DNA from: Halopseudomonas pelagia
Lineage (GTDB): Bacteria > Pseudomonadota > Gammaproteobacteria > Pseudomonadales > Pseudomonadaceae
Direction of reading: 5' to 3'
DNA: 64,000 bases
NCBI RefSeq assembly: GCF_009497895.1
Contig: NZ_CP033116.1
Location: forward strand, 3,596,001 to 3,660,000
Shown here: positions 18,132-27,291 of the stretch, piece by piece
How the letters are laid out: every line of letters begins with the position of its first letter
Numbering within the stretch: position 1 is the first letter of the stretch
Notes under the pieces: model-generated
Told to the model about the DNA's origin: nothing
Seen by the model: the letters and a program-made list of their open reading frames with translations, nothing else
The model's database searches: none
Made by a program: the position numbers and the translations under genes

Positions 18132-19375
18132 ATGCTGCTCTCCAGTAATGCCCTGCTCTGGATGCCCTGCTGCACTGGGAGCAGAAGCTCGGCGCTGGTT
18201 CCCCAGCCCGCCTTGCTACGCAGATAGAAGGCGCCGCCATGGGCCCGCGCCACGGATTTGACCACAGACACACCCAGCCCTGTGCCTTGCGCGCGGGTGG
18301 TGTAAAAGGGTTCGCCGATTTGCGCACGCTGCTCAGCATCCATACCACACCCGGTATCGACCACACTCAGGCTGAGTTGACCCTCGATCAGGCGGGCACA
18401 AACCTTAAGCCGGGCAGCGTCGCCGCCGGCCTGGATGGCGTTATCGATCAGATTGGTGATCGCACCCACCAGGGTGTCGCGGTTGCACTTGAGCGCCAAA
18501 CCTTGCGGGCAGCGATTATCCCAACGGCAAGCGGCAGCATTGGCCTCGACCAGCGGACCAGCGTCCACCTGCAGGGCGTCAAAAAGCTGCTCAACGCTTA
18601 CGCGGTCTTCCAGCGGCAGATCGCCCTTGGCAAACAGCAGCATGTCGCGCACCTGATGTTCCATGGCTTTAAGGCGACCACTCAGGCGCTCGCCAAAACG
18701 CTGGCGCTGCGCGGCTGGTAAATCCTGGTCGTGCAAATGGCTGGCATACAGCATGGCGGTAGAAAGCGGCGTGCGAATTTGATGTGCCAGAGAGGCAACC
18801 ATGCGCCCCAGGGCAGACAAACGCTCATGGCGCGCCAATTGGCTTTGCAGCTGACGGGTTTCGGTTTGATCGTTGATCAGGATGATCTGGCCTGGCTCGC
18901 CGAGCAGCGAACGGGTTGCCAGCGATACGCGGCGGCCGCTACGCAGGGACACCTCATGGTAGTCATCATCACGGGGAGCGAAACGGTCACGGATCAGATC
19001 CCGCCACAGCTGGCCTTCCAAAGGCTCACCGAGCAGTTCACGGGCAGCGGGATTAGCCTCACGCACTACGCCGTTACCATCCAGCACCACCACGCCACCG
19101 GGGAGCAAATCGAGCAGATTCTGCAAGCGTGAAGCCAGGCAGGCCTTCTCGGCCAGCTCGCGATGACGCTGGGCATGCACCTGATCCAGTTGCGCTTGAA
19201 GGGTACTGACCTGCTCCTGAAGCAAGGCGTAAGACCCCGACAGCTGACCCGACATTTGCCGGAACAGCTCGTAGGCAGCGGTTAGCTGCGCCTCGTCACG
19301 GGGTTTGGCGTCGGCGGTGTGCAGCTCGGATGGAGCTGCATTGACGGTCGAAAGGTGCTTAGCGGTGAGTACCAT
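18128..19375 (-). CDS. fleS: Sensor histidine kinase FleS (FlrB-like)
   Basis: FleS phosphorylates FleR. The 415-residue product has no transmembrane segment, so it is cytoplasmic. A predicted coiled coil (about residues 45-85) leads to a PAS-type domain, then the HisKA helix with phospho-His in LASLAHQIRTPLSTA, and a C-terminal HATPase with NLIDNAIQAGG and DTGCGMD. I chose ATG 19375, which has GGGGA 9 bases upstream; a TTG at 19396 is less likely. It is co-transcribed with fleR from the promoter at 19420-19434. Confidence 0.93.
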   Translation of the reverse strand: MVLTAKHLSTVNAAPSELHTADAKPRDEAQLTAAYELFRQMSGQLSGSYALLQEQVSTLQAQLDQVHAQRHRELAEKACLASRLQNLLDLLPGGVVVLDGNGVVREANPAARELLGEPLEGQLWRDLIRDRFAPRDDDYHEVSLRSGRRVSLATRSLLGEPGQIILINDQTETRQLQSQLARHERLSALGRMVASLAHQIRTPLSTAMLYASHLHDQDLPAAQRQRFGERLSGRLKAMEHQVRDMLLFAKGDLPLEDRVSVEQLFDALQVDAGPLVEANAAACRWDNRCPQGLALKCNRDTLVGAITNLIDNAIQAGGDAARLKVCARLIEGQLSLSVVDTGCGMDAEQRAQIGEPFYTTRAQGTGLGVSVVKSVARAHGGAFYLRSKAGWGTSAELLLPVQQGIQSRALLESSI

Positions 19376-19419
19376 CGGGTGATCCCCTGAATACAAAAGA
19401 AAGCTTCAGGGAGGTCAAA

Positions 19420-19434
19420 GCAAAGCCCGTGCCA
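19420..19434 (-). promoter_or_regulatory. Sigma-54 type promoter before fleSR
   Basis: The minus strand reads TGGCACGGGCTTTGCTT, a near-perfect consensus (TGGCAC-N5-TTGC) with GG-N10-GC spacing. The start would be near 19408. This is the expected FleQ-dependent promoter of fleSR, and it is the best sigma-54 match in the window with that of fliD. Confidence 0.85.
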
Positions 19435-19488
19435 TCACACAACAACCAAACAAATTCAAAGACTTAGAAAAGAATTGCTAAAAACGCG

Positions 19489-20955
19489 TCATTCTTCTGA
19501 CAGGTCGACGCCACGATTGATGCCGTACTTGCGCATCTTTTCCACCAGCGTGGTACGACGGATACGCAACCGCTCGGCGGCGCGGGCCACCACACTGTTG
19601 CACTCGTCCAGAGCTTGCTGAATCAGCGTCTGTTCCAAACCCCCGAGGTATTCCTTCAGGTCCAGACCATCGGGCGGCAAGAACGCCGGACTGTTCAAAC
19701 CCACCAGACCATTAAAGGCTTCGTCACGCTCATCCTCACCGGCACGAGCATTGCGCAGCTCTTCCTGATCGTCTTCCAGGTAGCGGAACTTGCGCGGCAA
19801 CTCGCCAACCCCGATCACTCCATGCGGATGCATGATTGCCATGCGCTCAACCAGGTTGGCCAGTTCGCGTACGTTACCCGGCCAATCGTGTTGGCACAGC
19901 GACATGATCGCCGAGGTGCTGAAACGGATCGAGCCACGCTTTTCCATTTCCAGACGGGTAATCAGCTCGTTCAGCAGCAGCGGCAGATCCTCGATCCGGT
20001 CGCGCATGGCCGGCATCTCGATCGGGAACACGTGCAAACGGTAATACAGATCTTCGCGGAAGCCACCCTGCTCGATCATCTGTTCCAGGTTCTTGTGCGT
20101 AGCCGCGATCACGCGCACGTCGGCGGTCTGTACCTTGTTGCTACCCACCCGCTCAAAGGTCCGTTCCTGCAACACCCGCAACAGCTTGACCTGCATAGGC
20201 AACGGCATATCGCCGATTTCGTCCAGGAACAATGTGCCGCCCTGGGCCAGTTCGAAACGCCCTGCCCGGCTGGTGATAGCGCCGGTAAAAGCACCTTTCT
20301 CGTGACCAAAAAGTTCACTTTCCAGCAGCTCTGCGGGGATGGCACCGCAATTCACCGGCACAAAGGGCTGGTCCTTGCGCTTGGAATGGTAGTGCAGATT
20401 ACGCGCAACCACTTCCTTGCCCGTCCCTGATTCACCCAGAATCAAAACCGTGGCTTCTGTATCAGCTACCTGCTGCATCATTTGCCGCACGGAGTAAATA
20501 CTACGACTGGTGCCTACCAGGCTGCGGAACAGGTTTGGCTCGCGCTGGCGCTGACGGTCACGGTCATCATAAACCTCACGGTAGACCTGAGCACGGTGCA
20601 GGCAATCAAGCAGTTGGTTATAGCTGAGCGGCGGCGGCAATACCGCCAACAGGCGCTGCTTCAGATGTTCCGGCCAGTTTGTCGCCTGCTCTGCGTCGAG
20701 CAGGATAGCCGGCAGATTCTCGTCCCACTTGTCCAGCTGCGCAAGCAAGCCTTGCATACCATGCGCGCAGTCGCAGTGCCCGAGAATCACACATTTGAAA
20801 CTGCCAGAAGAGGCCGACTGCGTCTCCACATCCTTCTGCCAGACAGCAGAGGTGGTAATGACCGCATCTTCGCCCAAAAAGGACAGAATCACGCTCAAGT
20901 CATGGCGGCTGGACGGTTCATCATCAATGAGTAAGATATGGCTGTTAGGCAGCAT
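19489..20955 (-). CDS. fleQ: Flagellar master regulator FleQ
   Basis: FleQ is a sigma-54 activator of flagellar genes and, in P. aeruginosa, a cyclic-di-GMP-responsive repressor of exopolysaccharide genes. The 488-residue protein has an N-terminal receiver-like domain that keeps the early acidic residues (LLIDDE) but reads VILGHC where a phospho-Asp would sit, as is known for FleQ. The AAA+ domain has GESGTGKE and GAFTGA, and the C-terminal HTH is [17 protein letters not shown] chose ATG 20955 ([12 protein letters not shown]) by analogy with the FleQ N-terminus; an upstream in-frame start would add 28 unrelated residues. Confidence 0.94.
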   Translation of the reverse strand: MLPNSHILLIDDEPSSRHDLSVILSFLGEDAVITTSAVWQKDVETQSASSGSFKCVILGHCDCAHGMQGLLAQLDKWDENLPAILLDAEQATNWPEHLKQRLLAVLPPPLSYNQLLDCLHRAQVYREVYDDRDRQRQREPNLFRSLVGTSRSIYSVRQMMQQVADTEATVLILGESGTGKEVVARNLHYHSKRKDQPFVPVNCGAIPAELLESELFGHEKGAFTGAITSRAGRFELAQGGTLFLDEIGDMPLPMQVKLLRVLQERTFERVGSNKVQTADVRVIAATHKNLEQMIEQGGFREDLYYRLHVFPIEMPAMRDRIEDLPLLLNELITRLEMEKRGSIRFSTSAIMSLCQHDWPGNVRELANLVERMAIMHPHGVIGVGELPRKFRYLEDDQEELRNARAGEDERDEAFNGLVGLNSPAFLPPDGLDLKEYLGGLEQTLIQQALDECNSVVARAAERLRIRRTTLVEKMRKYGINRGVDLSEE

Positions 20956-21121
20956 AAGTGTGAAAGGCGTCCTGTAAACACGCAATCCGGGCAATTGACG
21001 CTGATAGCGCTTTGCCACTCGAATAATTAGTGCTGCCAACGTTAGTCAGATTCGCTGTCACAGTCAAATAGTTGGCGCAGTTAAACGACATTTTTTATTT
21101 GGACGGAATTCGCTTCGGGGT

Positions 21122-21156
21122 AAAACGCCAAGTAACCCTCAGGCGGCAAGGCGTTT
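21122..21156 (-). terminator. Terminator-like hairpin after fliT
   Basis: On the minus strand AAACGCC and GGCGTTTT flank a 20-base loop that can pair further inside (CCGCC/GGGTT, weak). It lies shortly after the fliT stop and ends in TTTT. This would separate fliT from fleQ transcription. Confidence 0.5.
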
Positions 21157-21166
21157 AGCTCAAGGC

Positions 21167-21463
21167 TTAGCTGAACATCTGGTAGACCTTGGCGCTCTGT
21201 TTGCTGCGTTGCAGCTCCTGCAGCTCTTCGGCCAGCTTGCCTTGAACGGCCTGGCAGAGCGCGACCACTTCACGGTACGTGGTAAGCAGATTGTCGAGTG
21301 CGTCGGCCAACGCCTGGTCTTCACGGCCGTCTTCGGCCATCGCCTGTGCGACCAGCTCACGGCAAACGTGGTCAAGCTGGCTGACCTGCTGCCAGTCGCC
21401 AGCATGTACTGCTTCCACCAACGCCTGGTGAGTATCTTCCAACTGCTTGACTGCAACGGTCAT
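21167..21463 (-). CDS. fliT: FliT-like flagellar chaperone
   Basis: This 98-residue, wholly helical, Gln/Glu/Ala-rich protein is encoded right after fliS1, where a FliT-type chaperone for FliD is expected. I chose ATG 21463 (MTVAVKQLEDTH), which has GAGGA 8 bases upstream and sits 10 bases after the fliS1 stop. The sequence is too variable to be sure of FliT, and in P. aeruginosa the corresponding place is named fleP. The role in export of the cap protein is inferred from position and size. Confidence 0.75.
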   Translation of the reverse strand: MTVAVKQLEDTHQALVEAVHAGDWQQVSQLDHVCRELVAQAMAEDGREDQALADALDNLLTTYREVVALCQAVQGKLAEELQELQRSKQSAKVYQMFS

Positions 21464-21473
21464 TGGTCTGTCC

Positions 21474-21857
21474 TCAGTATTGGCGAATGCCGTCCCAGCC
21501 TTCCTTGACGTCACGCAGCAGCGCCGCAACCTCATCCAGAATAGCCGAATCGTTTTTCAGGTTGGCAATGCTCAGACGCTGGATCATGAACGCATAAAGA
21601 CGATCCAGGTTAACAGCGACCTCGCCACCCTTGTCAAAATCCAGCGCTTCGCGAAGGCCGCCGACAATACCAATGGTTTTGCCGATCAGCTCGCCCTTGA
21701 GCTGCACATTATTGAACTGCATTGCACCCTTGGCCTGCGCAATGCGCTGCAAGCCGCCTTCCATCAGCATCTGAATCAAGCGATGCGGATCTGCTTCACT
21801 GACCTGAGCATTGACGTTCACGGTCTGGTACTGCTTCATCGCGGCGTAGGCATTCAT
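21474..21857 (-). CDS. fliS: Flagellar chaperone FliS, copy 1
   Basis: FliS binds the C-terminus of flagellin and keeps it unfolded for export. The 127-residue product shows the FliS pattern SEADPHRLIQMLMEGGLQRIAQAKGAM and the later AVNLDRLYAFM. I chose ATG 21857 (MNAYAAMKQYQT), with AGGA 8 bases upstream, because a FliA-type promoter at 21892-21917 would start transcription near 21884, downstream of an in-frame ATG at 21890. A second FliS gene lies upstream at 22012-22380. Confidence 0.93.
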   Translation of the reverse strand: MNAYAAMKQYQTVNVNAQVSEADPHRLIQMLMEGGLQRIAQAKGAMQFNNVQLKGELIGKTIGIVGGLREALDFDKGGEVAVNLDRLYAFMIQRLSIANLKNDSAILDEVAALLRDVKEGWDGIRQY

Positions 21858-21891
21858 GGGCGCATCCTGAGAGTGATGATACATGTTCAAT

Positions 21892-21917
21892 GTATCGGCC
21901 TCACGCGGAAAACTTTA
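21892..21917 (-). promoter_or_regulatory. Sigma-28 (FliA) type promoter before fliS1
   Basis: The minus strand has TAAAGTTT at 21917-21910 and GCCGATAC at 21899-21892. Both halves match the FliA consensus well; TAAA to GCCGATAA spacing is 14 bases, one shorter than the usual 15. It would let fliS1-fliT be expressed apart from fliD-fliS2. Confidence 0.6.
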
Positions 21918-21944
21918 ATCTTTATTTGTCTGCACCCCAGATGC

Positions 21945-21981
21945 AGCAAGGCCCGCTGTTAAAAACCGAGCGGGCCTTGCT
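21945..21981 (-). terminator. Perfect 13-bp stem-loop between fliS2 and fliS1
   Basis: AGCAAGGCCCGCT and its reverse complement flank an 11-base loop. The stem is very stable in RNA, but it has no T run on the minus side. Placed 31 bases after the fliS2 stop, it probably ends or processes the fliD-fliS2 message just before the sigma-28 type promoter of fliS1. Confidence 0.7.
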
Positions 21982-22011
21982 TCACACATTATTCGCCTGG
22001 TCCGTTGGAGC

Positions 22012-22380
22012 TCAGACCGGTTCTATGCCGTCCCAGCCCTGCTTGATTTCTTGCAGTAGCGTCAACACTTCATCCAGAGAGCGGGGAGTATCATCCAGCG
22101 CCACTCCGGCGAGCTTGCGGGTCATATAGTCGTACAGCGCATCCAGATTCTCGGCAATTTCGCCACCCAGATCCTTGTCCAATGCAGCCTGCAACGCACC
22201 GATAATGCTAATGGTGCTGCTAACCGCCACTCCACGACGCTCAGGGTTTCCGGTAGCCTGAGCATGCCGCGCCAATTTGAGCCTTTCGATAGCGCCATCA
22301 AGCAGCAACTGTACGGCCCGGTATTGGGACACTTCCTGGGAAATATTGACCTGCTTGTAGGTATCAATCGGGTTTTTCAT
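22012..22380 (-). CDS. fliS: Flagellar chaperone FliS, copy 2
   Basis: This second FliS family protein has 122 residues. It shares the core pattern [20 protein letters not shown] and [13 protein letters not shown] with copy 1 but differs over most of its length, so the two are diverged paralogues rather than recent duplicates. Its ATG overlaps the fliD stop by one base. Because it is coupled to the cap gene it may serve a different step or client from copy 1; that is an inference. Confidence 0.93.
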   Translation of the reverse strand: MKNPIDTYKQVNISQEVSQYRAVQLLLDGAIERLKLARHAQATGNPERRGVAVSSTISIIGALQAALDKDLGGEIAENLDALYDYMTRKLAGVALDDTPRSLDEVLTLLQEIKQGWDGIEPV

Positions 22381-23855
22381 TAATTGCGATCCTGCCGTAC
22401 TACGCCGGGAAGGTTGCTCAATGCGCCGGACAGGTAATCACTGGTGCCAGACAGCTGGCCTACCAGTGCATCCATTGCATTGAACTGCGAAAAAAGCCGC
22501 GCTTCGAGCTTGTCGATGCGCAGCGTCAGCTGCTCGCGCTGGTCATCGACGCTCGACAAGGTGTTTTGTAATGCAGTGGTGCGACTTTCAAGAATACCCC
22601 CGGTTTGTGTATAGGGATCTACCTTGCCATTCAGACGTGCCATCAAACCGTTATCGCCGGTCAGAAAACCATTCAACTGCTCGAAATTATCTTTCAGAAC
22701 TGTATCGAGGCGCTCATCGTCAATCGCCAGAGTCCCATCTCGCTGAGTAGAAATACCTAGATCAGCGAGGATCCGCATACCATCCGTACCCTGAGCGTTA
22801 CCCAACTCATTACGAATAGCCGACATAAAAGAGCGCACGGAGGCGTCCCCTACTAGCGCGGCCGCCAAAGGTTCGCCGTCCTCACCACCTACCTTGGTTA
22901 CCTTAGTCAGCGAAGTCACAGTGCCCATCATTTTGTTGTAGGCATCGACGAATTTTTTCAGCTGCGATTTAACGCCAGCTCGGTCTTCAGCCACCGCCAG
23001 GCTGACGCTAGTCTGACTGTCAATATCCTCCTTAGACTGCTTGGACTTGAGGGTGATGCTTACACCTTCGATAGCGTCACTAATAGTGTTGGTAGCACTA
23101 CTGATTTTAATGCCATCAATAGCCAGTTGGGCGTCCTGGCCGTAGCTAATTGTCCGCGCTGCCATAGGATCTGTGGGATCAACAGGGGTCGGGGTAAAAT
23201 CTGCGTCAGGCGCGGGAGGTGTATAGGCGAGACCAGACAAAGCACTTGGATCGTCGTCACTGACAACGCTGACACTGATATCATTACCCGTGCCCGACTG
23301 GGTAGAACTGAGGATTAAACGCGAGCCCCCCGCACCGTTAGGGTCAGTCACAATGCTAGCAGACAGCCCTGATTCCTTGCCCGCTGCGTTGACTGCATCA
23401 CGGATGGCAGTCAGACTGTCATTGCCTTCGGTTACATCGATATTGAGCTGGGTATCTCCCACGTTAATGGTTAGCTTACCGGTGCCCAATTCTGCAGCAG
23501 GATCCGCGACGCCAGCTAGCGCAACCTTACTAGTTTGCGCCAGCTTGAATACCTGAACATTGAAGTTGCCGGCGGTTGCCTTAGCATCGGCGGTCACGCT
23601 GAAAATATCAGGCTTACCTGAGGTGGCACTGCGCTTTTGGAACAGCGCCGGATCGTTGAGATCCTTCAGCGCGGTCTGAAATTCGGAGAGGGCACTGCGG
23701 AATTGGCCGAGGCCAGAAAACTTGGCGGTGGTCGCTTTCTCAAGACGGTTGAGCTGTGCGCTCTTGGGCGCCGCTTCAGCATCAACCAGCGCCTTGACGA
23801 TGCCGTTGATATCTAGCCCCGACCCAATGCCGTTACCTAAACCTTGAATAGCCAT
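22380..23855 (-). CDS. fliD: Flagellar filament cap protein FliD
   Basis: FliD caps the filament tip and helps flagellin polymerise; in P. aeruginosa it also binds mucin. The 491-residue product has the coiled N-terminal end with [20 protein letters not shown], a variable middle, and the C-terminal FliD_C region with [19 protein letters not shown] and a closing coiled coil. The middle holds a Pro-, Asp- and Thr-rich stretch (around residues 215-235, PTPVDPTDP) that may be surface exposed. A strong sigma-54 type promoter lies 65-80 bases upstream. Confidence 0.95.
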   Translation of the reverse strand: MAIQGLGNGIGSGLDINGIVKALVDAEAAPKSAQLNRLEKATTAKFSGLGQFRSALSEFQTALKDLNDPALFQKRSATSGKPDIFSVTADAKATAGNFNVQVFKLAQTSKVALAGVADPAAELGTGKLTINVGDTQLNIDVTEGNDSLTAIRDAVNAAGKESGLSASIVTDPNGAGGSRLILSSTQSGTGNDISVSVVSDDDPSALSGLAYTPPAPDADFTPTPVDPTDPMAARTISYGQDAQLAIDGIKISSATNTISDAIEGVSITLKSKQSKEDIDSQTSVSLAVAEDRAGVKSQLKKFVDAYNKMMGTVTSLTKVTKVGGEDGEPLAAALVGDASVRSFMSAIRNELGNAQGTDGMRILADLGISTQRDGTLAIDDERLDTVLKDNFEQLNGFLTGDNGLMARLNGKVDPYTQTGGILESRTTALQNTLSSVDDQREQLTLRIDKLEARLFSQFNAMDALVGQLSGTSDYLSGALSNLPGVVRQDRN

Positions 23856-23919
23856 AGCTGTGCCCCTACGACCGAAAATTGACGGTCTGCGTACCGAATG
23901 AAATGTCCCGGCAAGGCAG

Positions 23920-23934
23920 GCAAGTTATGTGCCA
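23920..23934 (-). promoter_or_regulatory. Sigma-54 type promoter before fliD
   Basis: The minus strand reads TGGCACATAACTTGCC, a full match to TGGCAC-N5-TTGC with GG-N10-GC spacing. The transcript would start near 23909, leaving a leader of about 55 bases. It overlaps the 3' flank of flaG. Confidence 0.85.
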
Positions 23935-23955
23935 GTCAAACCGGCTGGCAGAGGC

Positions 23956-24357
23956 TCAGGCCTCTGCTTCAAACAACAGGCTGCGAATTTCAGACAAATT
24001 CTCTGAGAGTCGCAACGCTTCTTCTGAAGGAATCTGGCGGATAACCTCGCCACTGCTCGCTTCAGTTACGTTCACTACCACCCGGCCACTGGAATCATCA
24101 AGTTGAAAATTGATATCCCGACGTACCGACTGGACAAAATCCTGAATATCCGACACCGCCAACTTCAACTCATCTTCGGCGATCTTAGAGGGCTGCGCCA
24201 GCGCGTCCCGAGTTTGTGTTGCCACCGGCTTGGCAGCCGATGTTGTTGCTGCAAGATCCGTTTGCCCTAATGCCGAACGCTCGGCCGAGGCCTCAACCGC
24301 TACACTTGAACGCGCAGTACGGCTTACATCAAACGGCTTGAGAATGCCCATATCCAT
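23956..24357 (-). CDS. flaG: FlaG family flagellar protein
   Basis: This 133-residue protein has a Ser/Thr/Ala-rich, likely disordered N-terminal half and a FlaG domain (about residues 65-128) with INFQLDDSSGRVVVNVTEA and GEVIRQIPSEEALRL. FlaG affects filament length and lies after flagellin in many polar-flagellated bacteria. It follows fliC by 73 bases, which contain a hairpin (24382-24409), and has no clear promoter of its own. Confidence 0.92.
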   Translation of the reverse strand: MDMGILKPFDVSRTARSSVAVEASAERSALGQTDLAATTSAAKPVATQTRDALAQPSKIAEDELKLAVSDIQDFVQSVRRDINFQLDDSSGRVVVNVTEASSGEVIRQIPSEEALRLSENLSEIRSLLFEAEA

Positions 24358-24381
24358 GGTGCTTACCTCACAAAGGATAAA

Positions 24382-24409
24382 GCGGAGGACCAGTCTCCCA
24401 GTCCCCCGC
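24382..24409 (-). terminator. Hairpin between fliC and flaG (attenuator-like)
   Basis: On the minus strand GCGGGGGAC pairs with GTCCTCCGC (one G-T pair) around a 10-base loop and is followed by TTTATCC, a weak T tract. It lies 22 bases after the fliC stop. This would let most fliC transcripts end here while some continue into flaG. Confidence 0.6.
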
Positions 24410-24430
24410 AGTGTAACCCTTACTTAATCC

Positions 24431-25924
24431 TTAGCCCAGGAGGCTGAGGACCGCCTGGGGCAACTGGTTGGCCTGGGCCAGGATCGACGTACCAGCCTGC
24501 TGCAGAATCTGGTTTTTGGTCAGATTGGCAGTTTCAGCGGCGAAGTCGGTGTCCTTGATTCGGCTGTTTGCCGCAGAAACGTTCTCGGAAATGCTCTGGA
24601 GGTTGCTAATCGTAGATTCAAAACGATTTTGAACAGCACCAAGGCCCGCACGTTGACCATCAATATTGCCAATAGCTTTGTCAATAATTGAGATCGCGTC
24701 GTTCGATCCCTTGACAGTTGAAATGTCAATCTTTGCTACGGAAGACAACGTAGCTGCGCTGGTGGCTGCTGCTAAGACAGTACTATCAGCAGGAGCACCA
24801 GTAGAACCCGCCTGAGCAACTGTAAAGCTTTTTTCAGACTCAAATTCCAGCTTGCCGCCAACTACCAGGCTATCAGTTACAGTACCCCCTCCGTCTGTCT
24901 TAGTAAGAGCAGTACCACCAACAGTAACCGCCGTAGCTGCAGCTGCCACTCCCGTATTGTCCACGTCGGAAATCTGAATATCAAAACCTTCAGAGTTCTT
25001 AAAGGTAAGGGTTGCCTTATCTTCGCTCAACTCGGCAGTAATACCGGTTTCTGACGAACGACCATTGACCGCTTCCGCGAGGTTGCTCAGATCAGTAGCC
25101 GTCACGCCAGCAGTTATAGTGGCAGCGGTGGAATTGCTGTCACCACTTTTCAATGTAAACGAAACAGTACCCGCTGCAGCGGTTGTCAGTGTCGTTTCTG
25201 TGCTGGCATTTGCCGTAACGCCGGTATCACCGGATTTATTGTTAATGGCACTTGCAATCGATGCTGCTTGTTGATTAGCACTCACATCGATTGCAGCGCT
25301 ACCTGTGGGACCGTTAATCGTAAGGTCGTTGGCTGCAATTACACCATTGCCGCCAGCAGCACCTGCAGTCGCGGTCAACACGCCGACATTCGCTTTCGAG
25401 TCTGACTGGAAAGCTCCCAATGAACGAGCAGAAGTGTTGCCCAGGGTAACGCCAATTGTTTCGTTTGCGTTCGACCCAACTTGGAACTGAGATGAGCCGA
25501 AAGACCCGTCAAGCAGTTTGCGCCCACCAAAAGTGGTGGTTTCAGAAATACGATTCAATTCAGACTGTAAAGCACTAACTTCTTTCTGCAGCGCTCCGCG
25601 GTCAGCATCGCTATTAGACCCGTTGGCAGACTGCAAAGCCAAGTCCCGCATACGCTGCAGAATATTGGTAGACTCCTGCATCGCCCCTTCAGCTGTCTGA
25701 GCGATGGAGACGCCGTCGTTGGCGTTCTTGACTGCTACGCCCAAGCCGCTGACCTGACTGGCCAAACGGTTGGAGATCTGCAAACCTGCTGCGTCATCTT
25801 TGGCGCTGTTGATACGCGAACCCGAAGACAGGCGCTCAAGGGAAGTTTGCAGAGCGCTGGAAGAACCACCCAGGTTACGCTGGGCGTTCAGAGAAGCTAC
25901 GTTCGTGTTTACTGTAAGAGCCAT
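24431..25924 (-). CDS. fliC: Flagellin FliC
   Basis: FliC is the filament subunit. The 497-residue product has the conserved N-terminal D0/D1 region ([40 protein letters not shown]) and C-terminal D1/D0 ([20 protein letters not shown], ending [11 protein letters not shown]). The middle (about residues 180-400) is Ala-, Thr-, Ser- and Gly-rich, lower in GC, and is the variable surface domain. It has no cysteine. Transcription is expected from the FliA-type promoter at 26021-26047, and GAGG lies 9 bases before the ATG. Confidence 0.97.
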   Translation of the reverse strand: MALTVNTNVASLNAQRNLGGSSSALQTSLERLSSGSRINSAKDDAAGLQISNRLASQVSGLGVAVKNANDGVSIAQTAEGAMQESTNILQRMRDLALQSANGSNSDADRGALQKEVSALQSELNRISETTTFGGRKLLDGSFGSSQFQVGSNANETIGVTLGNTSARSLGAFQSDSKANVGVLTATAGAAGGNGVIAANDLTINGPTGSAAIDVSANQQAASIASAINNKSGDTGVTANASTETTLTTAAAGTVSFTLKSGDSNSTAATITAGVTATDLSNLAEAVNGRSSETGITAELSEDKATLTFKNSEGFDIQISDVDNTGVAAAATAVTVGGTALTKTDGGGTVTDSLVVGGKLEFESEKSFTVAQAGSTGAPADSTVLAAATSAATLSSVAKIDISTVKGSNDAISIIDKAIGNIDGQRAGLGAVQNRFESTISNLQSISENVSAANSRIKDTDFAAETANLTKNQILQQAGTSILAQANQLPQAVLSLLG

Positions 25925-26020
25925 GATGTATTACCTCGTAGACCTGATTATGTTTGCCTGAGCTTGCGACTCGCGGGCCGGCATTGCCCAGGCACCCAGT
26001 GAGTTCGCGTTCAGTTACTG

Positions 26021-26047
26021 TATCGGCGTACTGGCCAAGAGCTTTAG
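26021..26047 (-). promoter_or_regulatory. Sigma-28 (FliA) promoter of fliC
   Basis: The minus strand has TAAAGCTC (26047-26040), an 11-base spacer, and GCCGATAC (26028-26021), a close match to TAAAGTTT-N11-GCCGATAA. Transcription would begin near 26014, leaving a leader of about 90 bases. Confidence 0.88.
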
Positions 26048-26065
26048 GGTTATTTTCAAAAAAGT

Positions 26066-26104
26066 TTTTTGTTTACTTGACAATCACTTAGGTAAACAAA
26101 AAAG
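26066..26104. repeat. 12-bp perfect inverted repeat upstream of the fliC promoter
   Basis: TTTTTTGTTTAC (26066-26077) and GTAAACAAAAAA (26093-26104) flank a 15-base centre. It is AT-rich, sits about 20 bases beyond the -35 side of the fliC promoter, and lacks a trailing T run on either strand, so it looks more like a protein-binding palindrome or upstream element than a terminator. Confidence 0.6.
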
Positions 26105-26365
26105 CCCTTCCAAGCACCTGACACAGTTTTGACGCCAACCAGATGCCTTGCCGATGAATGTGTATCGACAGGCCTGGCAATAACTTGAGGGGGTTGAAGA
26201 TCGCTCCATTGCAAGCAACTGCCACGCCCTCCGTTCTATGACATCTGCATGAAGACTGACCGGCGGTAGCGGGGTGCAACGCCCTTGTCATCTGCGGGGC
26301 GTTAGCTGGTGGAGAATTCAGAGGCGAGCTTGAGCTACGCCTGAACACTCCGCAAGAGGTGTCCC

Positions 26366-27232
26366 ATGTACGCAGAGAAAGCGCTAATACGCGTGCACCG
26401 TGATCTGAAGGTGCACACCTGCTTTTACCCCAACCCGACCACTGCCGCGACTATCATTCTGGTCAACGGCTCATTGGCCACCAGCGTGTCGTTCAACGCC
26501 AGCCTTAAATACCTGAGGCCGCTATTTAATGTAGTGGTTTACGATCTGCCCTATCAGGGCCAGTCACGCGGGCACAATCTTGAGCTTCCGCTGATTGGCA
26601 AAGAGGATGAGGCCCTGATCCTGCTGGAGCTGATCGAGCATTTTAGTGCTGATCACTTGCTGGCGTTTTCCTGGGGTAGTGTTGCAGCGCTGCTGGCGTT
26701 GGCCCAGCGGCCGGCGCGGATCAACAAAGCGATTATCAGCTCGTTCTCGCCGGTACTGAACCCCTTCATGCTGGATTACCTGAGTCGCGCCCGGGCGGCG
26801 CTGGGGGCGTGCGACCGCCAGGCCATCGGCAACCTGCTGAATGACACCATCGGCGAGCATCTGCCGCCGCTGTTCAAACGTTGCAACTTTCGCCATGTCA
26901 GTGCGCTGGAGGAGTTCGAGTATGCGCAGATGCTCTATCACATCCGCCAGGTAGCCGGATTGGACTGTGATCGGTTTATGAGCTGCGTGGAGAATGTCGA
27001 CGCACAACTACTGTTTATCAATGGTGAGCTGGACCGTTATACCTCACCGGCGGATGCGCGCCTGTTCTCGCATATGGCCCCACACTCGCAGTTCACGACT
27101 ATTCGGCATACCGGTCACTTCCTCGAGTTGGAACACAAGACGGCTTGGCAGGATGTGAAGCAGGCTGTAGAACGATTTGTGCTGGAAGAAGGGGTGGTGG
27201 ATTGCGAGCAGAGGATGGCAATGGTGGGTTAG
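26366..27232 (+). CDS. RhlA/PhaG-type alpha/beta hydrolase (3-hydroxyacyl thioesterase or acyltransferase)
   Basis: This 288-residue protein closely resembles RhlA (makes hydroxyalkanoyloxy-alkanoate biosurfactant lipids from 3-hydroxyacyl-ACP) and PhaG (3-hydroxyacyl-ACP thioesterase/transacylase feeding PHA). Shared blocks are ILVNGSLATSVSFN, FNVVVYDLPYQGQSR, LNDTIGEHLPPLFKR and TGHFLELEHK. The likely triad is Ser102 (FSWGS), Asp223 (GELDRY) and His251, the RhlA numbering. Wording in the central part is nearer PhaG (SSFSPVLN, ACDRQAIGNLLNDTIG). No rhlB, rhlC or PHA synthase gene is nearby. GAGG precedes the ATG. Which product it makes cannot be told from the sequence. Confidence 0.85.
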   Translation: MYAEKALIRVHRDLKVHTCFYPNPTTAATIILVNGSLATSVSFNASLKYLRPLFNVVVYDLPYQGQSRGHNLELPLIGKEDEALILLELIEHFSADHLLAFSWGSVAALLALAQRPARINKAIISSFSPVLNPFMLDYLSRARAALGACDRQAIGNLLNDTIGEHLPPLFKRCNFRHVSALEEFEYAQMLYHIRQVAGLDCDRFMSCVENVDAQLLFINGELDRYTSPADARLFSHMAPHSQFTTIRHTGHFLELEHKTAWQDVKQAVERFVLEEGVVDCEQRMAMVG

Positions 27233-27252
27233 AGCGCCGACGAGAACACCAA

Positions 27253-27278
27253 AGGTGTCGAGTGGACCCTCGACACCT
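27253..27278. terminator. Bidirectional terminator-like hairpin between convergent genes
   Basis: AGGTGTCGAG and CTCGACACCT flank a 6-base loop, 20 bases after the phaG-like stop and 14 bases after the convergent SDR stop. Both transcripts would form the same 10-bp stem. No strong T tract follows. Confidence 0.6.
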
Positions 27279-27291
27279 CGGGAGACCTGGC

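Larger units (their letters stand above)
25925..26365. other. Divergent fliC / phaG-like intergenic region
   Basis: These 441 bases hold the fliC leader and FliA-type promoter (26021-26047) and a 12-bp inverted repeat (26066-26104). The remaining 260 bases before the phaG-like gene show no clear sigma-70 or sigma-54 signal. A short open frame on the minus strand (26088-26348) has no ribosome site and overlaps the palindrome; I do not consider it a gene. Confidence 0.6.

Noticed and set aside
21001..21100. Sigma-70 promoter for fleQ (TTGACT-N17-TAACGT on the minus strand)
   Set aside because: The spacing fits but the -10 is poor; I could not support it well enough to list as a feature.
26066..26104. 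Reading the 12-bp palindrome as a terminator
   Set aside because: The stem is AT-rich and no T run follows it on either strand; nearby genes are transcribed away from it.
26088..26348. 86-codon open frame on the minus strand in the fliC/phaG-like spacer
   Set aside because: It has no ribosome site, overlaps the palindrome and has unlikely composition.
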